A DNA stretch of 63,570 nt from an uncultured Lachnospiraceae bacterium. GTDB taxonomy: Bacteria > Bacillota > Clostridia > Lachnospirales > Lachnospiraceae. Shown here in pieces: positions 35,411 through 43,819 of the stretch. How positions within the stretch are numbered: the stretch's first letter is position 1; each line of letters begins with the position of its first letter. The notes below the pieces were generated by a model. The model had not been told where the DNA came from. It saw only the letters and a program-made list of their open reading frames with translations, and did not search any database. Made by a program: the position numbers and the translations under genes. The DNA lies in contig CANQGL010000006.1 of the NCBI GenBank assembly GCA_947623185.1, positions 1 through 63,570 on the forward strand, written 5' to 3'.

Positions 35411-37621
35411 ATGAAAAAGCACAAATCTTTGCTCGCAGTTCTTCTGACGGCTGTGGTAGCGGCTTCTTCGCTTGCCGGCTGCGGCCCGAAGATCCAGGTG
35501 CAGTATACTCCGTCCGCGGCCGCGGGCGGCGGCGAGGCGGCTGCGGCTGCTCCGGCCGGCGCGCAGCAGGCTCCGGCGGCGGCCGACCAGGGCGCGGCTC
35601 CGGCTGCGGAGGCGGCTGGCGCTCTGACTTACGCTCCCGGCACCACGCTCCGCATGGCGACCGGATATAACAGCACCAAGACCGGTATCTCGTTCGACGC
35701 GGAAACCGCGGGAGAGGGCGTTACGCTGGCGGACGGCGTCACCTACCACACCGGCGAACTGAAACCCACCTGGGTAGAGCTTGAAAAAGTCCTCAACGTT
35801 ACCTTTGAGGACAAATATCAGGGCAACAGCGCCAGCAATGAGTTCGACTACTGGAAAGAACGTCTGGGCGAGGTCGACATGGTAAGCGGTACCGCCCTCA
35901 AGTTAAACGAGAACGGCGTGGCCGGAAGCCTTGTGAACATTGCCGACTATCTGAACCAGATGCCAAACTTCAAGGCATATCTGGAAGCCAACCCGATCGT
36001 CCGTATGTCCATCATCGGCGATACGGCCACCGGCGCGATCTACTACAGCCCGTACTTCGACGGCGTCGCCGATATCGAGCGTATGCCGCTGATGCGTACC
36101 GACTGGGTCGAGAAGCTGTTAAACGGCGAGGGCGAGTTTACCGCCGACGCCAGCAACAATACGGCAGCTCCCGCATATGAGCCGTACATGCCGGTAAGCG
36201 GTTCCGTTACCGTCGACGTCGTGAAGGCGGACGGAAGCGGCACCGAGACCGTTACCAAGAATTACGATGCGGCCGGCAACATCGTCGACAAGATGAACGC
36301 GGCCGGCTCCATGAGCGGCGTTGACGCGGTCAACATGCTCCGCACCTACATCGACGAAGCGTACGGCGGATATTACGGAACCAACCGCGCCGACCTGTTC
36401 ATCGCGCAGAACGCCGCCTGGGACGTCGACGAGCTGGTTGCCCTGCTCCGCTGCGTGGTCGCGAACCCGCAGACGCTCAACGGCACCGACTCCGTCCAGG
36501 GCCTGTTCTCCCGTGAGGACGACAACAACCAGCGCCGTGTCGACATGTTCCGCTTCGCGGGCGTCCTTTTCGGCGTACGCGGACTTGAGTCCCGTCAGGA
36601 TTACCTCTATGTCGGAAGCGACGACAAGCTGCATGACGCGCGCCAGGAGACCGCGACCTACGAAGCCCTCGAGCGCATGCACAGCATGGCCGAGGAGGGC
36701 CTGATCTCCAAGGCGTTCATGGATACCTCCGCAGAGAAGACCGAGACCTATCTGGAGAACGACCTCGGCTTCATGCACTACGACTACAACCAGACCCAGA
36801 CGGTCTACAACGAGACGAAACTTGACGACGGCGAGAAGTACATGGCGGTCATGGTCCCCGTGGCCCGCTGGTACGACGGCTCGAACGCGGACGGCGTTTA
36901 CATGCGCTTCACCGAGTCCTGGCGTTCCGTCAAGACGGACGGCTGGGCGATCTCCAAGGCCGGCGTCGGAAGCGACACGGACAAGCTGAACGCGGCTCTG
37001 GCCCTGATCGACTACGCGTACTCCGAGAAAGGCCAGATCTTAATGAGCTACGGCCCGGATGCCTTCATCGCGACGAAGGCGGACGGCAGCTACGAGACCT
37101 TCAACTTCAACGGCAAGGAGATGCCGGTCGTCGCGCAGGCGACGCTCGACGAGCTCTGGGACAAGGCAGGCGGCAACTACACCAACTACGCCCGCTACTA
37201 TCTCGGCTCCACGCTCTCCTTCGTAAAGAGCCAGGCGTTTGAGTACCAGTGCACGCACGAAGTCGGCAAAGAGGGCGCCGGATACATTTCGACGGCCATC
37301 GGCCTCGGGACCATCAAGCATCCGGAGCTGAGCGTGACGGAGAACCCGTGGTACACCTCCGTACCGACCGTTCTGCCGACCACGACGGTCGAGAACGATA
37401 CGATCGCCGGCTACACCGAACTGACGAACAAGTTCGACAGCGCGAAGGGCGGCGAGAACATTCTGGTCAACCAGATCGTTTCCGGCTACACCGACGCCAA
37501 CATGCAGAGTGCACAGGGCACCGCGGATTATGTAGCAAACAGCTGGAGCGGCAAGCAGTATCTTGCTCTTAAGGAAGACGCATGGCAGCGCGCTCTGTCT
37601 TACTATGAGACGGTAAAATAA
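35411..37621 (+). CDS. large extracellular solute-binding lipoprotein
   Basis: This 736-residue lipoprotein has a signal peptide and lipobox LAGC (C24), then an Ala/Gly/Pro/Gln linker to about residue 70. A long cluster-F-like solute-binding fold follows. It is well above the roughly 500 residues of LplA-type proteins, suggesting insertions or a larger oligosaccharide site. It follows the two permeases with a strong ribosome site (AAGGAGAG). The expected ligand is a pectin oligosaccharide, by context. A stable hairpin in the downstream gap may raise its mRNA level. Confidence 0.9.
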   Translation: MKKHKSLLAVLLTAVVAASSLAGCGPKIQVQYTPSAAAGGGEAAAAAPAGAQQAPAAADQGAAPAAEAAGALTYAPGTTLRMATGYNSTKTGISFDAETAGEGVTLADGVTYHTGELKPTWVELEKVLNVTFEDKYQGNSASNEFDYWKERLGEVDMVSGTALKLNENGVAGSLVNIADYLNQMPNFKAYLEANPIVRMSIIGDTATGAIYYSPYFDGVADIERMPLMRTDWVEKLLNGEGEFTADASNNTAAPAYEPYMPVSGSVTVDVVKADGSGTETVTKNYDAAGNIVDKMNAAGSMSGVDAVNMLRTYIDEAYGGYYGTNRADLFIAQNAAWDVDELVALLRCVVANPQTLNGTDSVQGLFSREDDNNQRRVDMFRFAGVLFGVRGLESRQDYLYVGSDDKLHDARQETATYEALERMHSMAEEGLISKAFMDTSAEKTETYLENDLGFMHYDYNQTQTVYNETKLDDGEKYMAVMVPVARWYDGSNADGVYMRFTESWRSVKTDGWAISKAGVGSDTDKLNAALALIDYAYSEKGQILMSYGPDAFIATKADGSYETFNFNGKEMPVVAQATLDELWDKAGGNYTNYARYYLGSTLSFVKSQAFEYQCTHEVGKEGAGYISTAIGLGTIKHPELSVTENPWYTSVPTVLPTTTVENDTIAGYTELTNKFDSAKGGENILVNQIVSGYTDANMQSAQGTADYVANSWSGKQYLALKEDAWQRALSYYETVK

Positions 37622-37643
37622 AGGGTGATATCCTGATACGGAA

Positions 37644-37673
37644 CCGGCGGGGAGCGGGTCTTCTCCCTGCCGG
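37644..37673 (+). other. intercistronic stem-loop after the binding-protein gene
   Basis: CCGGCGGGGAG (37644-37654) pairs over 11 bp (one G-T) with CTCCCTGCCGG (37663-37673). It has no T-tract, so it is more likely an mRNA-stabilising or partial-termination element that sets the binding protein in excess of the downstream genes. Confidence 0.55.
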
Positions 37674-37706
37674 CCCGAAACGGTATTTTCCCGAAAGGAG
37701 GTCGTC

Positions 37707-38297
37707 ATGTATAAAAAACAGATGACGGTACAGAAGATCCTGTGTATGGCGGCTATCATTATGAGCGCGGTGGTTTTCTTCTATTCGCTGGGCATCATGA
37801 CCGATCTTTACGATAGCCTTTACAACACGATGAGGAACCCGAACGATTATTTCCAGACGGATGTTCCCGGATCGATCGTCTACTACAATATGCAGCAGTT
37901 CAACCAGTATTTTCTGGTGTACAGCATCGTGCTGATCGTGCTGGCGGCGCTTCTGTTCGTCACCAACACCCACAGCCGCAGGAAATACTACATCAGCAAC
38001 TATATCGCCACAGGTCTGTTCGCGGCCGCAAGCGTTTATATGACATGGTTCGGTCATACCTATATCGAGATCTTCAGGGCGCAGTTTTTGCAGGTCGATT
38101 TCGAGGCGCTTAAGGAGCACGCGGAAATGTGGGGAAGTCTCTATACCGAGTCCACCTTCTGGTTCGACATCCACTACGCGGTGTTCGCTCTGCTGCTCAT
38201 CGTGAGCGCTCTGCTGATCGCGAACGCGGTGTGGAAGGTCAGCCTGATGAAGGAAGAAGCGAGACTCATTGAAGAAGGAAGGAGGGCTGCCGCATGA
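37707..38297 (+). CDS. four-helix membrane protein of unknown function (transporter operon)
   Basis: This 196-residue protein has four predicted helices: about 10-31, 68-86, 95-115 and 150-178. A charged tail (KEEARLIEEGRR) follows. The loop after helix 1 holds several Tyr and Asn residues (YNTMRNPNDYF). The start follows AAAGGAGG. Its stop overlaps the next membrane gene as ATGA, so the two products are probably made in equal amounts and may form a complex. I do not recognise a family. Confidence 0.65.
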   Translation: MYKKQMTVQKILCMAAIIMSAVVFFYSLGIMTDLYDSLYNTMRNPNDYFQTDVPGSIVYYNMQQFNQYFLVYSIVLIVLAALLFVTNTHSRRKYYISNYIATGLFAAASVYMTWFGHTYIEIFRAQFLQVDFEALKEHAEMWGSLYTESTFWFDIHYAVFALLLIVSALLIANAVWKVSLMKEEARLIEEGRRAAA

Positions 38298-38785
38298 CAG
38301 CGGAAGAACTCACCATCCGCCGGGACAGAATGAGATTCATCAAGAACTCCCTGTCCGCGAACCTCTGCTACATCGGCATCCTGTTCGACGTATTTTACTT
38401 CGTCAGCCTTTATAAGTCCGATGTGGGCTCTTACTACTACAATATTATGATCGGCGCTTCCATCGTTTATAATCTGCTGTTCCTTCTGGCGGTGTTCCTT
38501 GCCTCGGAGGGCGTCAAGAACTATAAGATGGGCTATTCCTACCTGCTCGCCGCAGTCGGCGTGATGCAGATCGTCCGGATCTTTGTGATCCCGATGCAGG
38601 CGCATTCCGCAACGACGCTCGTAAACGGAGTCGAGACCGCGGTCATGAGCGACGGACAGTTCTACAGGATCCTGGTTTTCCTGGTCGTTTCCGCGGCCTG
38701 CCTGATCGCATCGGCGGCGGTGAACTACAGCAGGTGCCGGGAACTGACAGCGCATTTAAAGACTCTGGAAAGCCAGAGCGCGTAA
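38294..38785 (+). CDS. four-helix membrane protein of unknown function (transporter operon)
   Basis: This 163-residue protein has four predicted helices (about 22-42, 47-72, 80-100 and 122-145) and a basic N-terminus (RRDRMRFIKNS). It is translationally coupled to the preceding four-helix gene by ATGA and followed 12 bp later by the MsmX-like ATPase. No catalytic motif is visible. Context suggests a partner of the sugar importer. Confidence 0.65.
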   Translation: MTAEELTIRRDRMRFIKNSLSANLCYIGILFDVFYFVSLYKSDVGSYYYNIMIGASIVYNLLFLLAVFLASEGVKNYKMGYSYLLAAVGVMQIVRIFVIPMQAHSATTLVNGVETAVMSDGQFYRILVFLVVSAACLIASAAVNYSRCRELTAHLKTLESQSA

Positions 38786-38797
38786 GGAGGCAAAGAC

Positions 38798-39880
38798 ATG
38801 GCAACATTGAGTATTCAGCATATCGATAAGATATACGACAATAACGTCCAGGCGGTCTTTGACTTCAATCTGGATGTAAAGGACGGAGAGCTCATCGTAC
38901 TGGTCGGGCCCTCCGGATGCGGAAAATCCACGACTCTCCGCATGGTGGCGGGTCTGGAGGATATCTCGGCCGGAAAACTTCTTCTGGACGGCCGCGATAT
39001 CACGGCCACACCGGCGAAGGACCGCGATATGGCCATGGTCTTCCAGAGTTACGCGCTTTACGGTCATATGACGATTTACGAGAACATGGCGTTTTCCCTG
39101 ACGCTGCGCAAGGAAAACCCCAACGTGATCCATAAAAAGGTCCTGGCGGCTGCCGAGATCCTCGGCCTTACGAGCCAGTTGAACAAGAAGCCGAGCCAGC
39201 TTTCCGGCGGCCAGAGGCAGCGTGTCGCGATGGGACGTTCCATCGTCCGCAACCCGAAGGTCTTCCTCTTTGACGAGCCGTTAAGCAACCTGGACGCAAA
39301 GCTGCGCGGATCCACACGGCGTGAGATCCTCCTGCTCCACAAACGGCTCCAGGCGACCATGCTCTACGTCACGCACGACCAGACGGAAGCCCTTACGCTC
39401 GCGGACCGCATCGTCTGCATGTCCATGGGCCACGTCCAGCAGGTCGGAACGCCGCTTGAACTTTACGATTCTCCGGCGAACATCTTCGTGGCGAGCTTTA
39501 TCGGCCTGCCGCCGATGAACTTCTTCGACGTCCGCGTTTCGGCCGGCGAGCTGATCGGCGAGGGCTATAAGATCGCTCTGAGCGCCGAAGAACAGGATCT
39601 GCTGAAGGATTATGTCAACAAGGAGATCACGCTCGGCGTAAGGCCGGAGGACATCGCGGTCGGCACGGACGTTCCGGTCAAGGTGACGAACTGCGAGAAC
39701 CTCGGAATGAACACGCTGGTACACGGAAACGTCGACCTCGGCCAGACGCGCGGCGTAAAGCTTACGGCCAAGTTAAAGGGCTGGTGCGAGTACAAGACCG
39801 GGGATGCGGTTTCCTTCTCCTTCAAGCGGAAACATTTCTTCGACAAGGAGACGACTAACGCCATAAGGAAGGGTGTGTGA
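38798..39880 (+). CDS. sugar ABC transporter ATP-binding protein, MsmX/UgpC type
   Basis: This 360-residue ATPase has Walker A GPSGCGKSTT, Q-loop MVFQSYALYGH, signature LSGGQRQRVAMGR, Walker B VFLFDEPLSNLDAKLR and H-loop VTHDQTEA. A C-terminal TOBE/OB domain (about 240-355, GVRPEDIAV) is typical of carbohydrate importers. LplB/YtcP-type systems usually borrow a shared MsmX encoded elsewhere. Here an ATPase sits inside the operon, and a second lies at 44704. Confidence 0.95.
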   Translation: MATLSIQHIDKIYDNNVQAVFDFNLDVKDGELIVLVGPSGCGKSTTLRMVAGLEDISAGKLLLDGRDITATPAKDRDMAMVFQSYALYGHMTIYENMAFSLTLRKENPNVIHKKVLAAAEILGLTSQLNKKPSQLSGGQRQRVAMGRSIVRNPKVFLFDEPLSNLDAKLRGSTRREILLLHKRLQATMLYVTHDQTEALTLADRIVCMSMGHVQQVGTPLELYDSPANIFVASFIGLPPMNFFDVRVSAGELIGEGYKIALSAEEQDLLKDYVNKEITLGVRPEDIAVGTDVPVKVTNCENLGMNTLVHGNVDLGQTRGVKLTAKLKGWCEYKTGDAVSFSFKRKHFFDKETTNAIRKGV

Positions 39881-39882
39881 TT

Positions 39883-40440
39883 ATGAAGATAATGAGCTGG
39901 CTGAAAGAGGCGTGGCGTAAGTTTCTTGTAACCATCAAGCGCAGACCCCAGTTGATCCCGCTGGCAGTGTTCGTGTACGCGTTCCTCTTTTATTCGCTGA
40001 ACATGATGTATATTTCCGACACCACGGCCAGGATCCAGGGGCCGGGCATGGGATTCGCCGGTTTTGTGACCATGCTGCTTTCCATGCTGTCCTTTATGTG
40101 CTTTTTGAACGCGTTTCCTTACCGGAAAAAGCCGAACATCCCGATGCTGGTCCTGATGTTCGTCATGATCGCGATCATCATCTTTGCGGACAACTACTAC
40201 GTCAACGCGATCTATGCGGCCGTGTACCGGGAGGAAAACCCGATCATCGTCACGGTGTCCACGATCTACATCGCGTATGCGGAGTGGTATCTGCGCATCC
40301 ATATCGGGATCCTGATCGTGGCGGTCGTTCTGACCCTGCTGCTTCCGGTCTACTCGAAGCTGCTTCGTAAGATCAAGACGTCCGTCGAGGTCGAAGGCAA
40401 CGGAGAGATGGATGCGATCGATATTTCCGGAGAAGGCTGA
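39883..40440 (+). CDS. four-helix membrane protein of unknown function (transporter operon)
   Basis: This 185-residue protein has a short basic N-terminus (LKEAWRKFLVTIKRR), four predicted helices (about 24-44, 57-78, 88-109 and 137-157) and an acidic C-terminal tail. ATG 39883 with GGAAGGG upstream is preferred over GTG 39877. It starts 2 bases after the ATPase stop. No family is recognised; its context argues for a transporter accessory role. Confidence 0.65.
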   Translation: MKIMSWLKEAWRKFLVTIKRRPQLIPLAVFVYAFLFYSLNMMYISDTTARIQGPGMGFAGFVTMLLSMLSFMCFLNAFPYRKKPNIPMLVLMFVMIAIIIFADNYYVNAIYAAVYREENPIIVTVSTIYIAYAEWYLRIHIGILIVAVVLTLLLPVYSKLLRKIKTSVEVEGNGEMDAIDISGEG

Positions 40441-41089
40441 CAGGAGCGCTTATGGGAAAAGGGAAGAAGAACAAAAACCCAAAGACGATATCGACAGGCA
40501 GACCGATTATTATAAGCTGAAGACCCAGGCGGTCCGCGATCTGGTGGAAGCCGACGAATCCAATTCGCCGGAAGTCTCCGAGGAGGAGCTTGACGCCTAC
40601 CGCTCGGGGCCCCGGCTCAAAGTGGCCGGCTGGGTGAAGCTTCTGTTTGTCAAGGCCTGGTTCGCAGGAGCCGTCTGTTTCTTCTTTATCTGGGGACTCG
40701 GCGGCTATCTGGCGGGCCTGTGGGATCTGCTTTTCGTTACCGGGATGGCGCTTGGGATCGTGACGGATCTGCTCACCAACAACGTGCTGCGGTTCTTTGA
40801 AAAGACGCCGGGGGAGAACGACCGTTTCATGATGTTCCCGAAGAACGGATACGGAAGTTTTCTTCTCAATATCCTGTATGCGTATGTGGTCCTGTTTTTC
40901 GTTTACAACATTTATAATCTGATCAACCTGGTGGTCATTACGGTCACCGGGGCGAAGGATGTCGTCCCCCTGGGGGTGGAGCCGGTCCTGTTCGGGATCT
41001 TCTGCCTCGGGGTCGACATGTTCTTCATAAAGATCAAGCACCTGTTTTTTGAAATGATCCGTGATGTGAAGAAGAAACCGGTTCGGTGA
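40412..41089 (+). CDS. four-helix membrane protein of unknown function, possible N-terminal frameshift
   Basis: From ATG 40412 this frame gives 225 residues: a charged N-terminal region to about residue 75 (SPEVSEEELDAYRSGP), four helices, and a basic tail ending KKKPVR. The start is doubtful. ATG 40412 lies inside the previous gene with GGAGAG upstream. A second ATG at 40452 with GGAG 5 bases upstream opens MGKGKKNKNPK in another frame, which stops at 40520. A -1 shift near 40478 would join that start to the long frame. A one-base deletion, a sequencing error or a real start at 40412 are all possible. Confidence 0.55.
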   Translation: MRSIFPEKADRSAYGKREEEQKPKDDIDRQTDYYKLKTQAVRDLVEADESNSPEVSEEELDAYRSGPRLKVAGWVKLLFVKAWFAGAVCFFFIWGLGGYLAGLWDLLFVTGMALGIVTDLLTNNVLRFFEKTPGENDRFMMFPKNGYGSFLLNILYAYVVLFFVYNIYNLINLVVITVTGAKDVVPLGVEPVLFGIFCLGVDMFFIKIKHLFFEMIRDVKKKPVR

Positions 41090-41099
41090 GGGGTGAATG

Positions 41100-42668
41100 A
41101 TGAAGATCCTTTATTGCGGCAGCAGTTCGGCCTGCTTTGAACTTGAGAACGCGGAGATCTACTACGCGCCGGGACCCTATTCCGTTTTTGTGGACGGCCG
41201 CGAAGCATTCTCGGGAAACACCAACGTATTTTCCCTGTTCGGCCTTAAACCGGATACGGAATACGGCGTGCAGGTCCGTTTTGCCTCGGGCCCTGTGGAA
41301 ACGCTCCGTTTAAGGACCGGCGCGGAGACCTGCTGCGTGAACGTAAGGGATTTCGGAGCGGCGGGAGACGGCGTGCACGACGACACGGGCGCGATCCAGG
41401 CCGCGGTCAATTTCCTGCCAGCGGGCGGACGCCTGCTCTTTCCCGCCGGGACCTACCTGAGCCTGCCGCTTTCGCTGCGCTCCCGCATCACGCTCGAGTT
41501 CTGCGAGGGAGCGGTCCTCCTTGGCTCCACGGAACGTACGCGTTACCCGATCATACCCGGAACGGCCCCCGATCCGGCAGCCGGCGGCGAAACGCTGATG
41601 GCGGTGTTTGAAGGCTGTGAGGCGGCTTCCTACCAGTCGCTTCTTTCCGCGGCCTACGCGGAGGACATCGCGATCGTCGGCCCCGGCGCAATCGACGGGA
41701 ACGGGCAGAACGGGGACTGGTGGACGGATTTTGAGACGTTCCCCGCCGCAAGGCCGAGAGTGGTTTTCCTGAATCACTGCCGGAACGTGACGCTCCACGG
41801 CGTCACGGTAAAGAACGGACCGGCCTGGCATATCCACCCGCTGTTTTCGGAGAACGTCTCCTTCTTTGACTGCCGGGTCACGGCGCCGAAGGTAAGCCCG
41901 AATACGGACGGGATGGATCCGGAGAGCTGCAACGGGGTAAACGTCATCGGCTGCCGGTTCTCGGTGGGCGACGACTGCGTCGCGATCAAGGCCGGAAAGA
42001 TCGACATGGCGAGAAAGTACCGGACGCCTGCAGACCGCCACACGATCCGCAACTGCCTGATGGAATTCGGGCACGGAGCGGTGACGCTGGGGAGCGAGCT
42101 GGCCGCCGGGATCCGCGATCTCTGCGTGACGCAGTGCCTCTTTCGGGAGACGGACCGCGGACTGCGGATCAAGACGCGCCGGGGCAGAGGAAAGGACAGC
42201 GTCATCACGGGCGTACTGTTTGAAAAGATCCGCATGGAGCGGGTGCTGACGCCGATCGTCATCAACATGTGGTACAACTGCTGCGATCCGGACCGGTACA
42301 GCGAGTATGTATGGTCCCGAAAGAAGCTGCCGGTGGATGACCGGACGCCCCATCTGGGCACTTTTGCGTTCCGCGACATGGAATGTACGGACGCCGAGGT
42401 GGCGGCATGCTACATCGACGGCCTGCCGGAGAGCCCGATCGGGGAGATCAGCTTTGAGAATATCCGGATCTCCTTTGCGAAGGACGCAAAACCGGGGATC
42501 CCGGCGATGAAGAACTTCGCCGCAGAATGCTGCCGGCTGGGACTATATCTGGACAATGTAAAACGGATCCGCCTGAGCGGCGTTACGGTCGACGGAGCGG
42601 CCGGAAAGCGGCTGATCGCGGATCATTATGAGGCTGTGGAAGCGGAAGGATTTGAGGTGGATCCATGA
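41100..42668 (+). CDS. glycoside hydrolase family 28 (polygalacturonase-like)
   Basis: This 522-residue protein begins with a fibronectin-III-like segment (about 1-75) followed by a beta-helix GH28 domain with NTDGMDPES, GDDCVAIK, FGHGAVTLGSE and RGLRIKTRRGRG, which supply the three catalytic Asp, the His and the substrate Arg/Lys. It lacks a signal peptide and should act in the cytoplasm as an exo-galacturonidase on imported oligomers. ATG 41100 (GAGGGG 6 bases upstream) or the adjacent ATG 41097 is the start. It is coupled by ATGA to the GH105 gene. Confidence 0.93.
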   Translation: MKILYCGSSSACFELENAEIYYAPGPYSVFVDGREAFSGNTNVFSLFGLKPDTEYGVQVRFASGPVETLRLRTGAETCCVNVRDFGAAGDGVHDDTGAIQAAVNFLPAGGRLLFPAGTYLSLPLSLRSRITLEFCEGAVLLGSTERTRYPIIPGTAPDPAAGGETLMAVFEGCEAASYQSLLSAAYAEDIAIVGPGAIDGNGQNGDWWTDFETFPAARPRVVFLNHCRNVTLHGVTVKNGPAWHIHPLFSENVSFFDCRVTAPKVSPNTDGMDPESCNGVNVIGCRFSVGDDCVAIKAGKIDMARKYRTPADRHTIRNCLMEFGHGAVTLGSELAAGIRDLCVTQCLFRETDRGLRIKTRRGRGKDSVITGVLFEKIRMERVLTPIVINMWYNCCDPDRYSEYVWSRKKLPVDDRTPHLGTFAFRDMECTDAEVAACYIDGLPESPIGEISFENIRISFAKDAKPGIPAMKNFAAECCRLGLYLDNVKRIRLSGVTVDGAAGKRLIADHYEAVEAEGFEVDP

Positions 42669-43819
42669 ATTACGGAAAAATCGATGAGTTTGTCCTCCGC
42701 CTGGTGGAGGGATCCGGACCGGAGTATACCGCGTGGAATATGGAGAAGGTCCGGGAAGGAAAAAAGACGACATGGAATTACATAGACGGCTGCATGATCA
42801 CGGCTCTTCTGGAGATGGCGCGCATCACGAAAGACAGCCGGTACTCGGATTTCGCGGAGCGTTTTATCGATCACTTTGTGGAGGAGGACGGGACGATCCT
42901 CACGTTTGAGCCGGACAAGTACAACCTGGACGACATCAACGAGGGGAGAGTTCTGTTCGAGCTCTATGAGCGGACGGGCAAGGAGAAATACCGTCTGGCT
43001 GCGGAAAAGCTCCATGAGCAGCTGAAGCGCCACCCGCGGACGCCGGAGGGCAACTTCTGGCACAAGGCGATCTATCCCAACCAGGTCTGGCTGGACGGGA
43101 TCTATATGGCGCAGCCGTTCCGGGCGCTCTATGAAAAGCACTTCGGAGACGGCGACTATTCGGATATCGCAAAGCAGATCGGGAATGTATACGAGAAAAT
43201 GCGCTCGCCCGAAAAGGGGCTCTACTACCACGGCTACGACGCGTCGAAGACCGCGTTCTGGGCGGATCCCGAGACCGGGCTCTCAAAGAATTTCTGGCTC
43301 AGATCGCTCGGATGGCTCGCCGTCGCGCTTGCGGATCTTCTGGATATCGTTCCCCGCGGGCCGCAGTGGGAGCAGTTTGAAAAGATGTTCTGTGAGCTCA
43401 TGGCTTCTGTCTTATCCTTTGCTGATCCCGAGACCGGCCTCTACTGGCAGGTCCCGGATCAGCCGGGACGCGAGGGCAATTATCTGGAGACCAGCGGCAG
43501 CGCGATGATGGCTTACGCCATGTTAAAGGGCGCGCGGTTGGGGATCCTGGAAAAAGAATATGCCGCAAAAGGCCGGAAGACCTTCGACGGCATAATCGAA
43601 AAATATCTGACGTTTACGGACGGCGGACTCAGTCTGGGAGGCATCTGCCTGGTGGCCGGGCTGGGGCCGGAGAACAACCGCCGGCGGGACGGCTCCTACG
43701 AGTACTACATCTCCGAACCGGTGGTGGAAAACGACGCCAAGGGCGTGGCGCCCTTTGTGCTGGCCTACACGGAGGTCAAACGTCTGGAAGAAAAATCTTC
43801 ATGCTGTCCGAGTTCATAA
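42665..43819 (+). CDS. GH105 unsaturated (rhamno)galacturonyl hydrolase
   Basis: A 384-residue (alpha/alpha)6-barrel protein removing the 4,5-unsaturated uronate from the non-reducing end of pectin oligomers. Family landmarks are IDGCMITALLEMA, YPNQVWLDGIYMAQPF (catalytic Asp) and FWLRSLGWLAVAL. It has no signal peptide. The released 5-keto-4-deoxyuronate is the substrate of KduI, encoded at 45793. Its last 44 bases overlap the 3' end of the AraC-type gene on the other strand. Confidence 0.92.
   Translation: MNYGKIDEFVLRLVEGSGPEYTAWNMEKVREGKKTTWNYIDGCMITALLEMARITKDSRYSDFAERFIDHFVEEDGTILTFEPDKYNLDDINEGRVLFELYERTGKEKYRLAAEKLHEQLKRHPRTPEGNFWHKAIYPNQVWLDGIYMAQPFRALYEKHFGDGDYSDIAKQIGNVYEKMRSPEKGLYYHGYDASKTAFWADPETGLSKNFWLRSLGWLAVALADLLDIVPRGPQWEQFEKMFCELMASVLSFADPETGLYWQVPDQPGREGNYLETSGSAMMAYAMLKGARLGILEKEYAAKGRKTFDGIIEKYLTFTDGGLSLGGICLVAGLGPENNRRRDGSYEYYISEPVVENDAKGVAPFVLAYTEVKRLEEKSSCCPSS

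Noticed and set aside
40452-40520. A separate 22-residue basic peptide gene
   Set aside because: It has a good ribosome site, but its sequence reads as the natural N-terminus of the following membrane protein in another frame, so it is treated as a possible frameshift.
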